From JAISGQ01 sp045604155 (GTDB lineage Bacteria; Bacillota; Clostridia; Oscillospirales; Acutalibacteraceae): a stretch of 13,529 bases of DNA. Location: the NCBI GenBank assembly GCA_045604155.1, contig JAZUNN010000063.1, forward strand, positions 1 through 13,529, in the 5' to 3' direction. A program made the translations under genes and the position numbers. This document shows, piece by piece, positions 1 to 6,107 of this stretch (the stretch's first letter is position 1; every line of letters starts with the position of its first letter). The notes under the pieces are model-generated. The model had not been told where the DNA came from. It made no database searches and worked only from the letters and a program-made list of their open reading frames with translations.

Positions 1-6
1 TCCCAT
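1..6 (-). CDS. Start of a gene running off the left edge
   Basis: Only the start codon and one further codon (Met-Gly) are inside the window. The call rests on a strong ribosome binding site, AGGAGG on the minus strand at 15-20, placed 8 nt before an ATG at 6-4. The gene lies downstream of secG in the same direction but behind a terminator. In many Firmicutes secG is followed by rnr (RNase R), so that is a reasonable guess from gene order alone; nothing in two codons can confirm it. Confidence 0.45.
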
Positions 7-15
7 TTGAATGTC

Positions 16-71
16 CTCCTTTTGCTTTTTGTGCAGTTGGCAGACCGCACCTTTATTTTAAGCAAAAGGAG
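16..71 (-). promoter_or_regulatory. Inverted repeat that could sequester a ribosome binding site
   Basis: The arms CTCCTTTTGCTT at 16-27 and AAGCAAAAGGAG at 60-71 are perfectly complementary over 12 bp. Read on the minus strand, the second arm (27-16) supplies AAGGAG of the ribosome binding site of the left-edge gene, so folding would hide that site. The loop holds a second possible small stem, GTGC at 31-34 with GCAC at 47-50. The pairing is seen directly; a regulatory role is inference. Confidence 0.45.
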
Positions 72-106
72 CTTTTATTTCTTCCTCATCTATGTAATTC
101 TTCCCG

Positions 107-129
107 AACCACGCGTCTAACGCGTGGTT
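107..129. repeat. Palindromic hairpin with an ACGCGT pair
   Basis: AACCACGCG at 107-115 and CGCGTGGTT at 121-129 form a perfect 9-bp stem around the loop TCTAA. A T-run follows only on the plus strand, where no gene upstream needs a terminator, so it reads better as an intergenic palindrome. A related ACGCGT palindrome lies at 13460-13473, and both are accompanied by the decamer CGGTCTGCCA. Confidence 0.5.
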
Positions 130-143
130 TTACTTATACAAGA

Positions 144-170
144 AAAGAGCCTGCCATAAGCAAGCTCTTT
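144..170 (-). terminator. Intrinsic terminator after secG
   Basis: On the minus strand an 11-bp stem with one G-U pair (AAAGAGCTTGC with GCAGGCTCTTT, loop TTATG) lies 17 nt past the secG stop codon and is followed by TTCTTGT. It separates secG from the left-edge gene. Confidence 0.75.
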
Positions 171-186
171 AAATCACAAAATAAAA

Positions 187-435
187 TTATTTGTTGAGGG
201 TAAAGATATCGCAGAGAAGAGTAAGAATGAAGAAGCCGATTGCAAAGAACTTTGTCCACTTTGCAAGGAGAGCATCAACAGTACGGCCCTTGTTCTTACC
301 GAGGAATGAATCTGAACCGCCTGCAACAGCGCCGGAAAGACTTGTATCCTGACCTTCCTGAAGAAGAACAATGATAATAATTACAACTGAAAAAACAAGA
401 AGCAGTGCACTTGTTATGATAGCACCTACGCCCAT
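187..435 (-). CDS. secG: Preprotein translocase subunit SecG
   Basis: SecG is the small membrane subunit of the SecYEG channel and helps SecA-driven protein export. The 82-residue product has two membrane segments (about 5-25 and 61-77) joined by a loop with the family signature: LLQEGQD, then LSGAVAGGSDSFLGKNKGR, then VDALLAKWT. Length and layout are typical. An in-frame ATG five codons upstream (450) overlaps the ribosome binding site GGAGGTG (442-448), which is correctly spaced for the ATG at 435; I therefore use 435. It stands alone, with a terminator at 144-170. I found no convincing promoter in the AT-rich gap 451-592, so some transcription may come from the zinc-ribbon gene upstream. 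Confidence 0.93.
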   Translation of the reverse strand: MGVGAIITSALLLVFSVVIIIIVLLQEGQDTSLSGAVAGGSDSFLGKNKGRTVDALLAKWTKFFAIGFFILTLLCDIFTLNK

Positions 436-524
436 GTTTTTCACCTCCATTTACCATGAATTACACAATTACTATTAGAGTGTATCACATTGTATTTTAT
501 TTTTCAAGTCCGATTTATATAATT

Positions 525-550
525 GGAAAATTTTTTCTTAAATTTTATCC
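525..550 (-). other. AT-rich stem-loop in the gap upstream of secG
   Basis: The 142-bp gap 451-592 between the zinc-ribbon gene and secG is very AT-rich. The only structure I see is an imperfect stem of AAAATTT and AAATTTT closed by GG/CC with a two-base bulge. It is too AT-rich to call a firm terminator. Confidence 0.2.
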
Positions 551-592
551 CTGCGTCAAAGAATTTCTTTACTTATTTATTTTACCTCTGAA

Positions 593-2836
593 TCATTCAG
601 CAAGGGTACCTTCTGCTGCACGGATTGTAAATATTCTGGTGCAATATCCGTCTGAATATATGGAATCCGTATCATATGTATCATATTCCACACTGTATGA
701 TATCCCATCATAAATTTCGTTACTATGTGCTTTGTGGTCGTGCAGCGATTCCAGAAATTCAATATCATTTTCGGTCGGCGACTCGCAAAATGCCAATGCA
801 CATATATTTTCAAACATTTTACCGTAACGGATTATTTTCTCAGTTTCATCAAGCCAGCATTTTTCCTGTGATACACTCTCATCATATCTCCAGTATGTTA
901 TAACTTTGACTGAAATTACTCTGTCAAAACTATCACGCCGAACCATTATTTTCACTTTTTCACCATGTTCCAGCTCTTCATTAAATTCGCCGTAATAATA
1001 TTCACAAATCGGCCGGCCGTCCAAATACGTATCAATAGCATATATTTCATATGACCTAAGATCATATATTTCTATGTCCTCAACCTGATCAGCATAGTAC
1101 TTCATTGCATTACAGTATCTTATTTCAAAACCATCCAGGTTCATGTCGAATATATATTCAGTCTCAGATTTGATCTTTGCAATCAGCTCATCAATCGTTA
1201 ACGCGTCTGAGTTTGGGTCTGCAGAATGGTGAGTTGTGTAACCATATTCTTCATTTTTTATGCTGAATACCATTGGAAGAACAGCAGCGTCAGACATGGA
1301 TACCGGTATCATGAATTCAAAGCCGGTTCTGTTTATTTCATCATTTATGGGTACTGCCTGCGCTGAAGCTGTAAACTCCTGCTGCAGTTCTATTATCTCG
1401 GCATTGCTTGTTTTGGAAGTTGATGCAGCAATAAAAGGTGTATAATACGTCTGGAAAATCTGTGCATATGTTTCGTTTATATCAACTGCAATACTTGCAT
1501 GGTCAGTTTTATATACATAACCATCATCATTTACATATATAGTTATGCGCCAGTAATTTGAGTGATTGTCCATCCGATGATAAACGTACTTGAATCCCTC
1601 TGTGATTCCTGACTGCATTTCTTCCTGTGTCAGCGGTTTTTTTACAAAATCACAGGGATACAGACCATAAAGTGCATATATCTGCTCAGTTTTTACGCCA
1701 AACTCATCTGCAAGTGAGTCCAGCACATCGTAATTGGCTCTCAGATATCTATTATACGTGCTCAGGAACTCTTCAAATGTATAATTGAAGTGCAAATGAG
1801 AGTCACCTGATATTATTTCGATGGAGTCAACAGGCTGAACTCCGCCTATATCAATATCGTATTCTGATATAGGTACAAAATATTTGAATCGGTCACTTTC
1901 TGAAGCCATACGGTCACGAACTTCATCAGAAATCGGACTTATCATATATATAAAAGCTTCGGTGTCGGCATGAACACTAAACATACAATTATCATACCAC
2001 AAACTATAATTCAACGACTGAGCAAAAAGGCTCTTTTCTGTTGTGGCATAGTTCATCATCCATTCCGCATCGGGTATTTCTCCTGAGAGAACAGAGTATG
2101 CAGCTGCAAAACGGATTCTTTCAATCGTAAAAAGGTCATCATCTTTGAGCGATGATAATCCAATGCCAATACATATATCTCTCACCTTTCCGCTTTCCGG
2201 CTCAGTAGCGACAGATATACCGATATCACCATTCAGATTTCCTTTATTCCATAAGTACTGGTTAAAAGCCTTTCCTGAATTTGTTTCCTCGTCACTCACG
2301 ATTACTGCATCATCTAATTTGATAGTCAGATAATCAAGATATTCCTGTCTTGATTCTTCACTCATATTATAAAAATCCTGCACATAATAGAAGTCCAGCG
2401 CATACGAAAGATTTTCATTATACTGATCCACAAAATCTTCAACAGTAATATCAGCAATTGCACCGAGATCATAATCGGAGCTGATGATTCTGACACCGGT
2501 ATCGGCGTCTGCTGTATTGTCGATTCCTGTCCACTCATCAGCAAGCTCGGCACCTTTATTAAAATCACCTGTAACCCAGCATATTCCCACAACCAAAGCA
2601 ATAACTGAAATAATAATTAACCATATCGGTTTTTTCTTTTCTTTTATTTCTTTATATGTATGTATTGATCTTTCATACTGCTGATATTGTGGTTGTGTAT
2701 TCTGTTGATATTGTGGCTGTGTATACTGCTGATATTGCGGCTGTGTATTCTGTTGCGGTTTTAAAGAATATCCGCATATAAAGCATTGATAAGCATTGTC
2801 ATCATTCTGATTTGAGCAAAACGGACACGATTTCAT
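593..2836 (-). CDS. Membrane-anchored zinc-ribbon protein with large exported region
   Basis: 747 residues, function unknown. Visible parts in order: a zinc ribbon with Cys4, Cys7, Cys18 and Cys21; a Gln/Pro/Tyr-rich tract (about 29-55) with three copies of QPQYQQ; a basic stretch (KEIKEKKKP); one membrane helix (about 70-89, PIWLIIISVIALVVGICW); and about 655 acidic, Tyr-rich residues that should lie outside the cell by the positive-inside rule. The exported part may contain diverged repeats: segments near 117-145 and 341-366 share an IIS-acidic stretch followed by (T/F)xE(D/E)F and YNxxL. There is no signal peptidase site, so the helix is an anchor. Start 2836 is supported by GGAGG at 2844-2848, 7 nt upstream. 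It is transcribed divergently from an XRE-type regulator, and likely operators cover its promoter. Zinc-ribbon plus single-helix surface proteins are common in Ruminococcaceae, but I know no characterised match. Confidence 0.85.
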   Translation of the reverse strand: MKSCPFCSNQNDDNAYQCFICGYSLKPQQNTQPQYQQYTQPQYQQNTQPQYQQYERSIHTYKEIKEKKKPIWLIIISVIALVVGICWVTGDFNKGAELADEWTGIDNTADADTGVRIISSDYDLGAIADITVEDFVDQYNENLSYALDFYYVQDFYNMSEESRQEYLDYLTIKLDDAVIVSDEETNSGKAFNQYLWNKGNLNGDIGISVATEPESGKVRDICIGIGLSSLKDDDLFTIERIRFAAAYSVLSGEIPDAEWMMNYATTEKSLFAQSLNYSLWYDNCMFSVHADTEAFIYMISPISDEVRDRMASESDRFKYFVPISEYDIDIGGVQPVDSIEIISGDSHLHFNYTFEEFLSTYNRYLRANYDVLDSLADEFGVKTEQIYALYGLYPCDFVKKPLTQEEMQSGITEGFKYVYHRMDNHSNYWRITIYVNDDGYVYKTDHASIAVDINETYAQIFQTYYTPFIAASTSKTSNAEIIELQQEFTASAQAVPINDEINRTGFEFMIPVSMSDAAVLPMVFSIKNEEYGYTTHHSADPNSDALTIDELIAKIKSETEYIFDMNLDGFEIRYCNAMKYYADQVEDIEIYDLRSYEIYAIDTYLDGRPICEYYYGEFNEELEHGEKVKIMVRRDSFDRVISVKVITYWRYDESVSQEKCWLDETEKIIRYGKMFENICALAFCESPTENDIEFLESLHDHKAHSNEIYDGISYSVEYDTYDTDSIYSDGYCTRIFTIRAAEGTLAE

Positions 2837-2880
2837 AAATTAACCTCCAGTGAATAATCATATTACTACCGCATAATATA

Positions 2881-2909
2881 AATGTATCATCAATAATGCT
2901 TTTAGTCAA
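2881..2909 (-). promoter_or_regulatory. Promoter of the zinc-ribbon protein gene
   Basis: On the minus strand: -35 TTGACT (2909-2904), a 17-bp spacer, and -10 TACATT (2886-2881), which puts the transcript start about 35-40 nt before the ATG. Direct repeat copy 1 (2892-2906) overlaps the spacer and -35. Confidence 0.7.
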
Positions 2910-2927
2910 TATAATAATGCTTATAGT
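2892..2927. promoter_or_regulatory. Pair of 15-bp direct repeats, probable operators
   Basis: AATAATGCTTTTAGT (2892-2906) and AATAATGCTTATAGT (2913-2927) match at 14 of 15 positions and start exactly 21 bp apart, two helical turns, so a bound protein would sit on one face of the DNA. Copy 1 overlaps the zinc-ribbon promoter; copy 2 lies between that promoter and the one for the XRE gene. The neighbouring XRE regulator is the obvious candidate binder. Confidence 0.55.
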
Positions 2928-2930
2928 GTG

Positions 2931-2959
2931 TTCGGACAACTGTCGATTGTTGGTATAAT
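2931..2959 (+). promoter_or_regulatory. Promoter of the XRE regulator gene
   Basis: An extended -10, TGG then TATAAT (2954-2959), with a weak -35 TTCGGA (2931-2936) at 17-bp spacing. The strong -10 makes it credible despite the weak -35. Confidence 0.6.
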
Positions 2960-2984
2960 TACTTAATCGGTGGTGAATTATTTT

Positions 2985-3320
2985 ATGGACAGCATAAATT
3001 ATATTGTACTTGGTCAGAGAATCAGACTGGCGAGAGAGTCAAAAAACTTTACACAGGAGCAACTGGCAGAACTATGCGATTTATCAACTTCTCATATCGG
3101 CCTTGTGGAACGAGCTGCAAGAATACCTTCACTTGAAGCTCTGTATAAAATCGCCTGTGCGCTTGATGTTAGTATGGATTACCTGCTTATGAGAGATTTC
3201 CCGTCAAATTCTTTGAATTTCAATGAACTGGAGGCATATATCCGTTCAAGGGACAAGGATAAGGTTGACAGATTGCTTTCACTGATTTCCATACTTGCAG
3301 AAAATTTGGACCGGTTATAA
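2985..3320 (+). CDS. XRE-family helix-turn-helix transcriptional regulator
   Basis: A 111-residue cytoplasmic DNA-binding protein. Residues about 9-65 form a Cro/C1-type domain: GQRIRLARESKNFTQEQLAEL, then DLSTSHIGLVERAARIPSLEAL as the turn and recognition helices, then YKIACALDVSMDYLL. The C-terminal 40 residues are charged and probably helical, perhaps for dimerisation. The ATG at 2985 is preferred over an upstream GTG-GTG (2970) because GGTGGTGA (2969-2976) is the ribosome binding site. It is divergent from the zinc-ribbon gene and has its own terminator. It probably binds the direct repeats at 2892-2927 and controls the neighbour and perhaps itself; that is inferred from position. Confidence 0.9.
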   Translation: MDSINYIVLGQRIRLARESKNFTQEQLAELCDLSTSHIGLVERAARIPSLEALYKIACALDVSMDYLLMRDFPSNSLNFNELEAYIRSRDKDKVDRLLSLISILAENLDRL

Positions 3321-3335
3321 AATCAGATTCAAATT

Positions 3336-3360
3336 ACGCTCGATATAATCGGGCGTTTTT
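3336..3360 (+). terminator. Intrinsic terminator after the XRE regulator gene
   Basis: Stem ACGCTCGAT / ATCGGGCGT (9 bp, one G-U pair) with a 3-nt ATA loop, followed by a T5 run, 15 nt past the stop codon. Confidence 0.85.
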
Positions 3361-3398
3361 AAATTAAATATTTCATAAGCCCTGTACCATATTCCAAA

Positions 3399-3427
3399 TT
3401 GACATTCTTTCGCTATAACATTAAAAT
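3399..3427 (+). promoter_or_regulatory. Promoter of the MATE exporter gene
   Basis: A perfect -35 TTGACA (3399-3404), 17-bp spacer, and -10 TAAAAT (3422-3427), about 35 nt before the start codon. No obvious operator repeats around it. Confidence 0.8.
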
Positions 3428-3462
3428 AAAGTCAGACACTAATTATTTTCAAAGGAGCTTTT

Positions 3463-4857
3463 ATGAATCGTTCTCTTCTTAAATCAAATGATCTGGGCTC
3501 TGCGGGTGTGGGACATCTGATTCTTCGCCTTGCTATTCCTTCTATCGTCGCTCAGATTGTCAATCTTCTTTATAATCTTGTTGACAGAATTTATATAGGA
3601 CATATCCCTGTAATCGGCGAAACAGCTCTTACGGGACTCGGCTTATGTATGCCTGTTATCATGCTGGTAACCGCTTTTTCCCTTCTTGTCGGTTCAGGCG
3701 GTGCACCACGTGCTTCCATCGCCATGGGAAAAGGTGACAATGCTCTGGCTGAAAAAATTCTCGGTAACTGCACAGTTCTTCTTACTGTTCTGGCTATTGC
3801 CCTTACCATTATCCTTGAGATTTTTGCCGAGCCCATACTTCTGCTTTTTGGCGCAAGCCAAAACACTCTTCCCTATGCTCTTGACTATATGAGGATTTAT
3901 GTTGCAGGAAATATTTTTGTAATGCTTGCACTTGGTCTGAACACCTTTGTAACCGCTCAGGGCTTTGCAAAGACTGCTATGGCTACCGTTATAATCGGTG
4001 CTCTTCTCAATATTGCTCTTGATCCTCTGTTTATTTTTGTTTTCCGCATGGATGTACGAGGCGCTGCTACTGCAACCGTAATCTCTCAGGCTGTTTCCGC
4101 TTTCTGGGTAACAGGTTTCCTTATGGGTAAAAAAACTCATCTGCGAATAAAAAAATCAAATTTCAGGCTTTCAGCAAAAATTATTCTGCCTGTTCTCGCT
4201 CTCGGTGTTTCTCCTTTTATTATGACGGCCACCGAAAGTATTCTGAATATTTCTTTTAATTCCTCACTTTCAAAATACGGCGATGATGTGGCTGTTGGTG
4301 CGATGACAATCCTTACAAGCATCGCTCAGCTTCTTATGATGCCATCCCAGGGACTTGCTCAGGGCGCTCAGCCGATTATAAGCTTCAATTACGGTGCAGG
4401 CAAAATTGATCGTGTACGAAAAGCTTTTCGCATTCTGTTTATCTGCTGTACAGCCTATACTCTTGTATTCTGGTGTCTTGTTCAGCTGTTCCCTTATTTC
4501 TTTGTCCGTCTTTTCAACAGTGAATCTGCCGCTCTTCTTGACACTACCGTGTGGGCTCTGCACATATATTTCGGCTCAATGGGATTTTTCGGTCTGCAGA
4601 TCGCCGCTCAACAGACATTTGTCGCACTCGGTCAGGCAAAGATATCTCTGTTTATTGCAAGTCTGAGAAAGATAATTCTACTTATCCCCCTTATTTACAT
4701 TCTGCCCTGCTTTATCAGTGATAAGGTCTTTGCAGTATTTCTTGCCGAGCCTATTGCAGATGGAATTTCCATCATTACAGCTTCGCTGCTTTTCTTCCTG
4801 AATATCAGGAAAATTCTTGCTTCAGCTCCTGCTGCAGAGCATAAACTCAAGGTATAA
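3463..4857 (+). CDS. MATE family efflux transporter
   Basis: A 464-residue inner-membrane protein that by family membership exports drugs or other small cations in exchange for Na+ or H+. Hydrophobic segments fit the 12-helix, two-lobe MATE fold. The N-lobe shows AIPSIVAQIVNLLYNLVDRIYIG (about 24-46) and the signature GSGGAPRASIAMGKGD (77-92); the C-lobe has the matching GLAQGAQPIISFNYGAGK (about 296-313). The length is normal for the family. The start is fixed by AAAGGAG at 3451-3457. It is a single-gene unit with its own strong promoter and converges on trmB. The substrate cannot be told from sequence. Confidence 0.92.
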   Translation: MNRSLLKSNDLGSAGVGHLILRLAIPSIVAQIVNLLYNLVDRIYIGHIPVIGETALTGLGLCMPVIMLVTAFSLLVGSGGAPRASIAMGKGDNALAEKILGNCTVLLTVLAIALTIILEIFAEPILLLFGASQNTLPYALDYMRIYVAGNIFVMLALGLNTFVTAQGFAKTAMATVIIGALLNIALDPLFIFVFRMDVRGAATATVISQAVSAFWVTGFLMGKKTHLRIKKSNFRLSAKIILPVLALGVSPFIMTATESILNISFNSSLSKYGDDVAVGAMTILTSIAQLLMMPSQGLAQGAQPIISFNYGAGKIDRVRKAFRILFICCTAYTLVFWCLVQLFPYFFVRLFNSESAALLDTTVWALHIYFGSMGFFGLQIAAQQTFVALGQAKISLFIASLRKIILLIPLIYILPCFISDKVFAVFLAEPIADGISIITASLLFFLNIRKILASAPAAEHKLKV

Positions 4858-4860
4858 AAT

Positions 4861-4900
4861 AAACCTCTGAACACATCTTTCGCGATGTATTCAGAGGTTT
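4861..4900. terminator. Bidirectional terminator between the MATE gene and trmB
   Basis: Outer stem AAACCTCTGAA (4861-4871) with TTCAGAGGTTT (4890-4900), one mismatch, then an inner stem ACATC/GATGT around TTTCGC. A T-rich stretch follows on both strands, so it can end both convergent transcripts. Confidence 0.9.
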
Positions 4901-4904
4901 TCTG

Positions 4905-5576
4905 CTATTTGAGATATGCTTCCAGTCTGTATATCGGCTGTCCGAGGGAAGAAAACTTTTCTTCGTATTCAGTTACGATATTTCCTTCAAAATTGCTCTT
5001 GTGAAGGTCAAGAGATACATTACGGATTACATAGCCTGATTCGGAAATGCTCTGGATGGAATATTCAAAAAATGCTCTGTTGTCCGTTTTCTGCTCGATT
5101 CTTCCATCTTCTTTCAGAAGCTCTCTGTACAGATTGAGAAATCTTGCCGATGTGAGTCTGTGATTCCTGTAATGCTCTTTGGGATAAGGGCATGAGAAAT
5201 TCAGATAGATCCTCTCCACCATGCCCTTTGGTATGAATCTGTTGAGATATTCTGCTCCGATACACATGAACTTCAGATTGGGTATATTTTCTTCAGCGCA
5301 GCTCTCGCAGGCTGTCACGATAACATTCTCCTGCATTTCCACCGCAATGATATTTACGTCAGGATTTTTCTTTGCAAGTTCGCAGGCAAACCGTCCTTTG
5401 CCGCAGCCTATTTCAAGCCATAAAGGAGCTTCACGTCCAAATATGCCTGCAAGATCAAGATATTCCTCTCCGGTTATCTCTCTGCGGCTGTCTTTGTCTT
5501 CACAGGTTACAATTATCTGTACTCCTGCGCTTCTTTCCATTCTTGCGCCAAGGTTTTTCTTATGTCGTAATCTCAT
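4905..5576 (-). CDS. trmB: tRNA (guanine-N7-)-methyltransferase TrmB
   Basis: TrmB methylates G46 in the variable loop of tRNA using S-adenosylmethionine. The 223-residue protein shows MRLRHKKNLGARMER at the N-terminus, the SAM-binding loop EIGCGKGRF (55-63), acidic E80 of motif II, TDN (164-166), and TEYEEKF (202-208). The loop usually reading NFSDPWPKxRHxKRR is here NFSCPYPKEHYRNHR (126-140): the conserved Asp, Trp, Arg and His positions are replaced. An upstream in-frame ATG (5615) is not used; the ATG at 5576 has GCGGAGG six nt ahead and gives the family N-terminus. It lies 56 nt downstream of the DtxR-type gene and is probably co-transcribed with it. Confidence 0.9.
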   Translation of the reverse strand: MRLRHKKNLGARMERSAGVQIIVTCEDKDSRREITGEEYLDLAGIFGREAPLWLEIGCGKGRFACELAKKNPDVNIIAVEMQENVIVTACESCAEENIPNLKFMCIGAEYLNRFIPKGMVERIYLNFSCPYPKEHYRNHRLTSARFLNLYRELLKEDGRIEQKTDNRAFFEYSIQSISESGYVIRNVSLDLHKSNFEGNIVTEYEEKFSSLGQPIYRLEAYLK

Positions 5577-5599
5577 ATGCTGCCTCCGCTGCAGATTTT

Positions 5600-5623
5600 G
5601 ACCGCCGATTTTCATCGACGGTC
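5600..5623 (-). other. Hairpin between the DtxR-type gene and trmB
   Basis: A 10-bp stem (GACCGTCGAT with ATCGGCGGTC, one T-G pair) closed by a GAAA tetraloop on the minus strand. No T-run follows in the direction of transcription, so it is not a clear terminator. It may be a processing or stability element, or a leader structure for trmB. Confidence 0.4.
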
Positions 5624-5632
5624 ATCTGATTT

Positions 5633-6004
5633 TTAATTTCCATGCCTCTGGGCATACATTTTTATTGCCTCAAAGGATTTATCGCTTATGACATGCTCAA
5701 TTTTGCAGGCGTCCTCTGTGGCAGTTTCCTTATCCACGCCGATGCGCATGAGAAAATCTGTAAGCAAAGTATGTCTTTCGTACATTTTCTCAGCCACTTC
5801 AAGACCTGCTTCTGTCAGTGTAAGATAGCCGTTTTCATCTACCTTTACATATCCGCCGTTTTTAAGCAGTCCAATGGCACGGCTTACACTCGGCTTTGAA
5901 TAACCCATATATTCTCCCACGTCTATGGAACGAACCGCATTGCTGTTCTGAGAAAGTACATATATGGATTCTATATACATTTCGCCTGATTCCTGAAGAT
6001 GCAA
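5633..6004 (-). CDS. DtxR-family metal-dependent transcriptional repressor
   Basis: A 123-residue protein: winged helix (about 3-62; VGEYMGYSKPSVSRAIGLLKNGGYV is the turn and recognition helix), then the metal-binding and dimerisation domain. No C-terminal SH3-like domain, as in MntR. Residues matching the DtxR activating site are present: Met9 (DtxR Met10) and Cys100, Glu103, His104 in ACKIEH (Cys102, Glu105, His106). His78 of the other site remains but its partners do not. Met where MntR has Asp points toward an iron-type sensor. I choose the TTG at 6004: GGGGAGGG sits six nt ahead and the family start (LQESGEMYIESIY) follows, whereas the upstream ATG (6037) overlaps the -10 element. It leads an operon with trmB; its targets are not in view. 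Confidence 0.85.
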   Translation of the reverse strand: MHLQESGEMYIESIYVLSQNSNAVRSIDVGEYMGYSKPSVSRAIGLLKNGGYVKVDENGYLTLTEAGLEVAEKMYERHTLLTDFLMRIGVDKETATEDACKIEHVISDKSFEAIKMYAQRHGN

Positions 6005-6035
6005 GATCAGCCCTCCCCAAATATTCTTGAAGGTC

Positions 6036-6064
6036 ATTATATCATATTATACTGCTTATTTCAA
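6036..6064 (-). promoter_or_regulatory. Promoter of the DtxR-type gene and trmB
   Basis: On the minus strand: -35 TTGAAA (6064-6059), exactly 17 bp, and a perfect -10 TATAAT (6041-6036). The -10 overlaps an ATG in frame with the repressor, which rules that ATG out as the start and leaves a short leader before the TTG. Confidence 0.8.
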
Positions 6065-6066
6065 GC

Positions 6067-6100
6067 AAAATCACCGATACATACGGGTATCGGTGATTTT
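6067..6100 (-). terminator. Intrinsic terminator after the NlpC/P60-SH3 gene
   Basis: A perfect 14-bp stem, AAAATCACCGATAC (6067-6080) with GTATCGGTGATTTT (6087-6100), 6-nt loop. On the minus strand it ends in TTTT directly after the hydrolase gene and just before the next promoter. Confidence 0.88.
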
Positions 6101-6107
6101 ATCCGCT

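Noticed and set aside
107..129. Hairpin with a T-run read as a plus-strand terminator
   Set aside because: No plus-strand gene lies upstream within the window and the same palindrome type recurs at the right end, so an intergenic repeat is the better reading.
456..713. 85-codon open frame on the plus strand across the secG upstream gap
   Set aside because: It runs into the 3' end of the zinc-ribbon gene, has no ribosome binding site and resembles translated AT-rich spacer.
2853..2867. Possible third copy of the 15-bp operator repeat
   Set aside because: Only about 10 of 15 positions match, mostly AT, and it is out of the 21-bp phase.
3414..3419. TATAAC as the -10 of the MATE gene promoter
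   Set aside because: It is only 9 bp from the perfect TTGACA; TAAAAT at 17 bp fits far better.
3694..4140. 148-codon open frame on the minus strand
   Set aside because: Antisense to the N-terminal half of the MATE exporter; composition looks random and no start signals are present.
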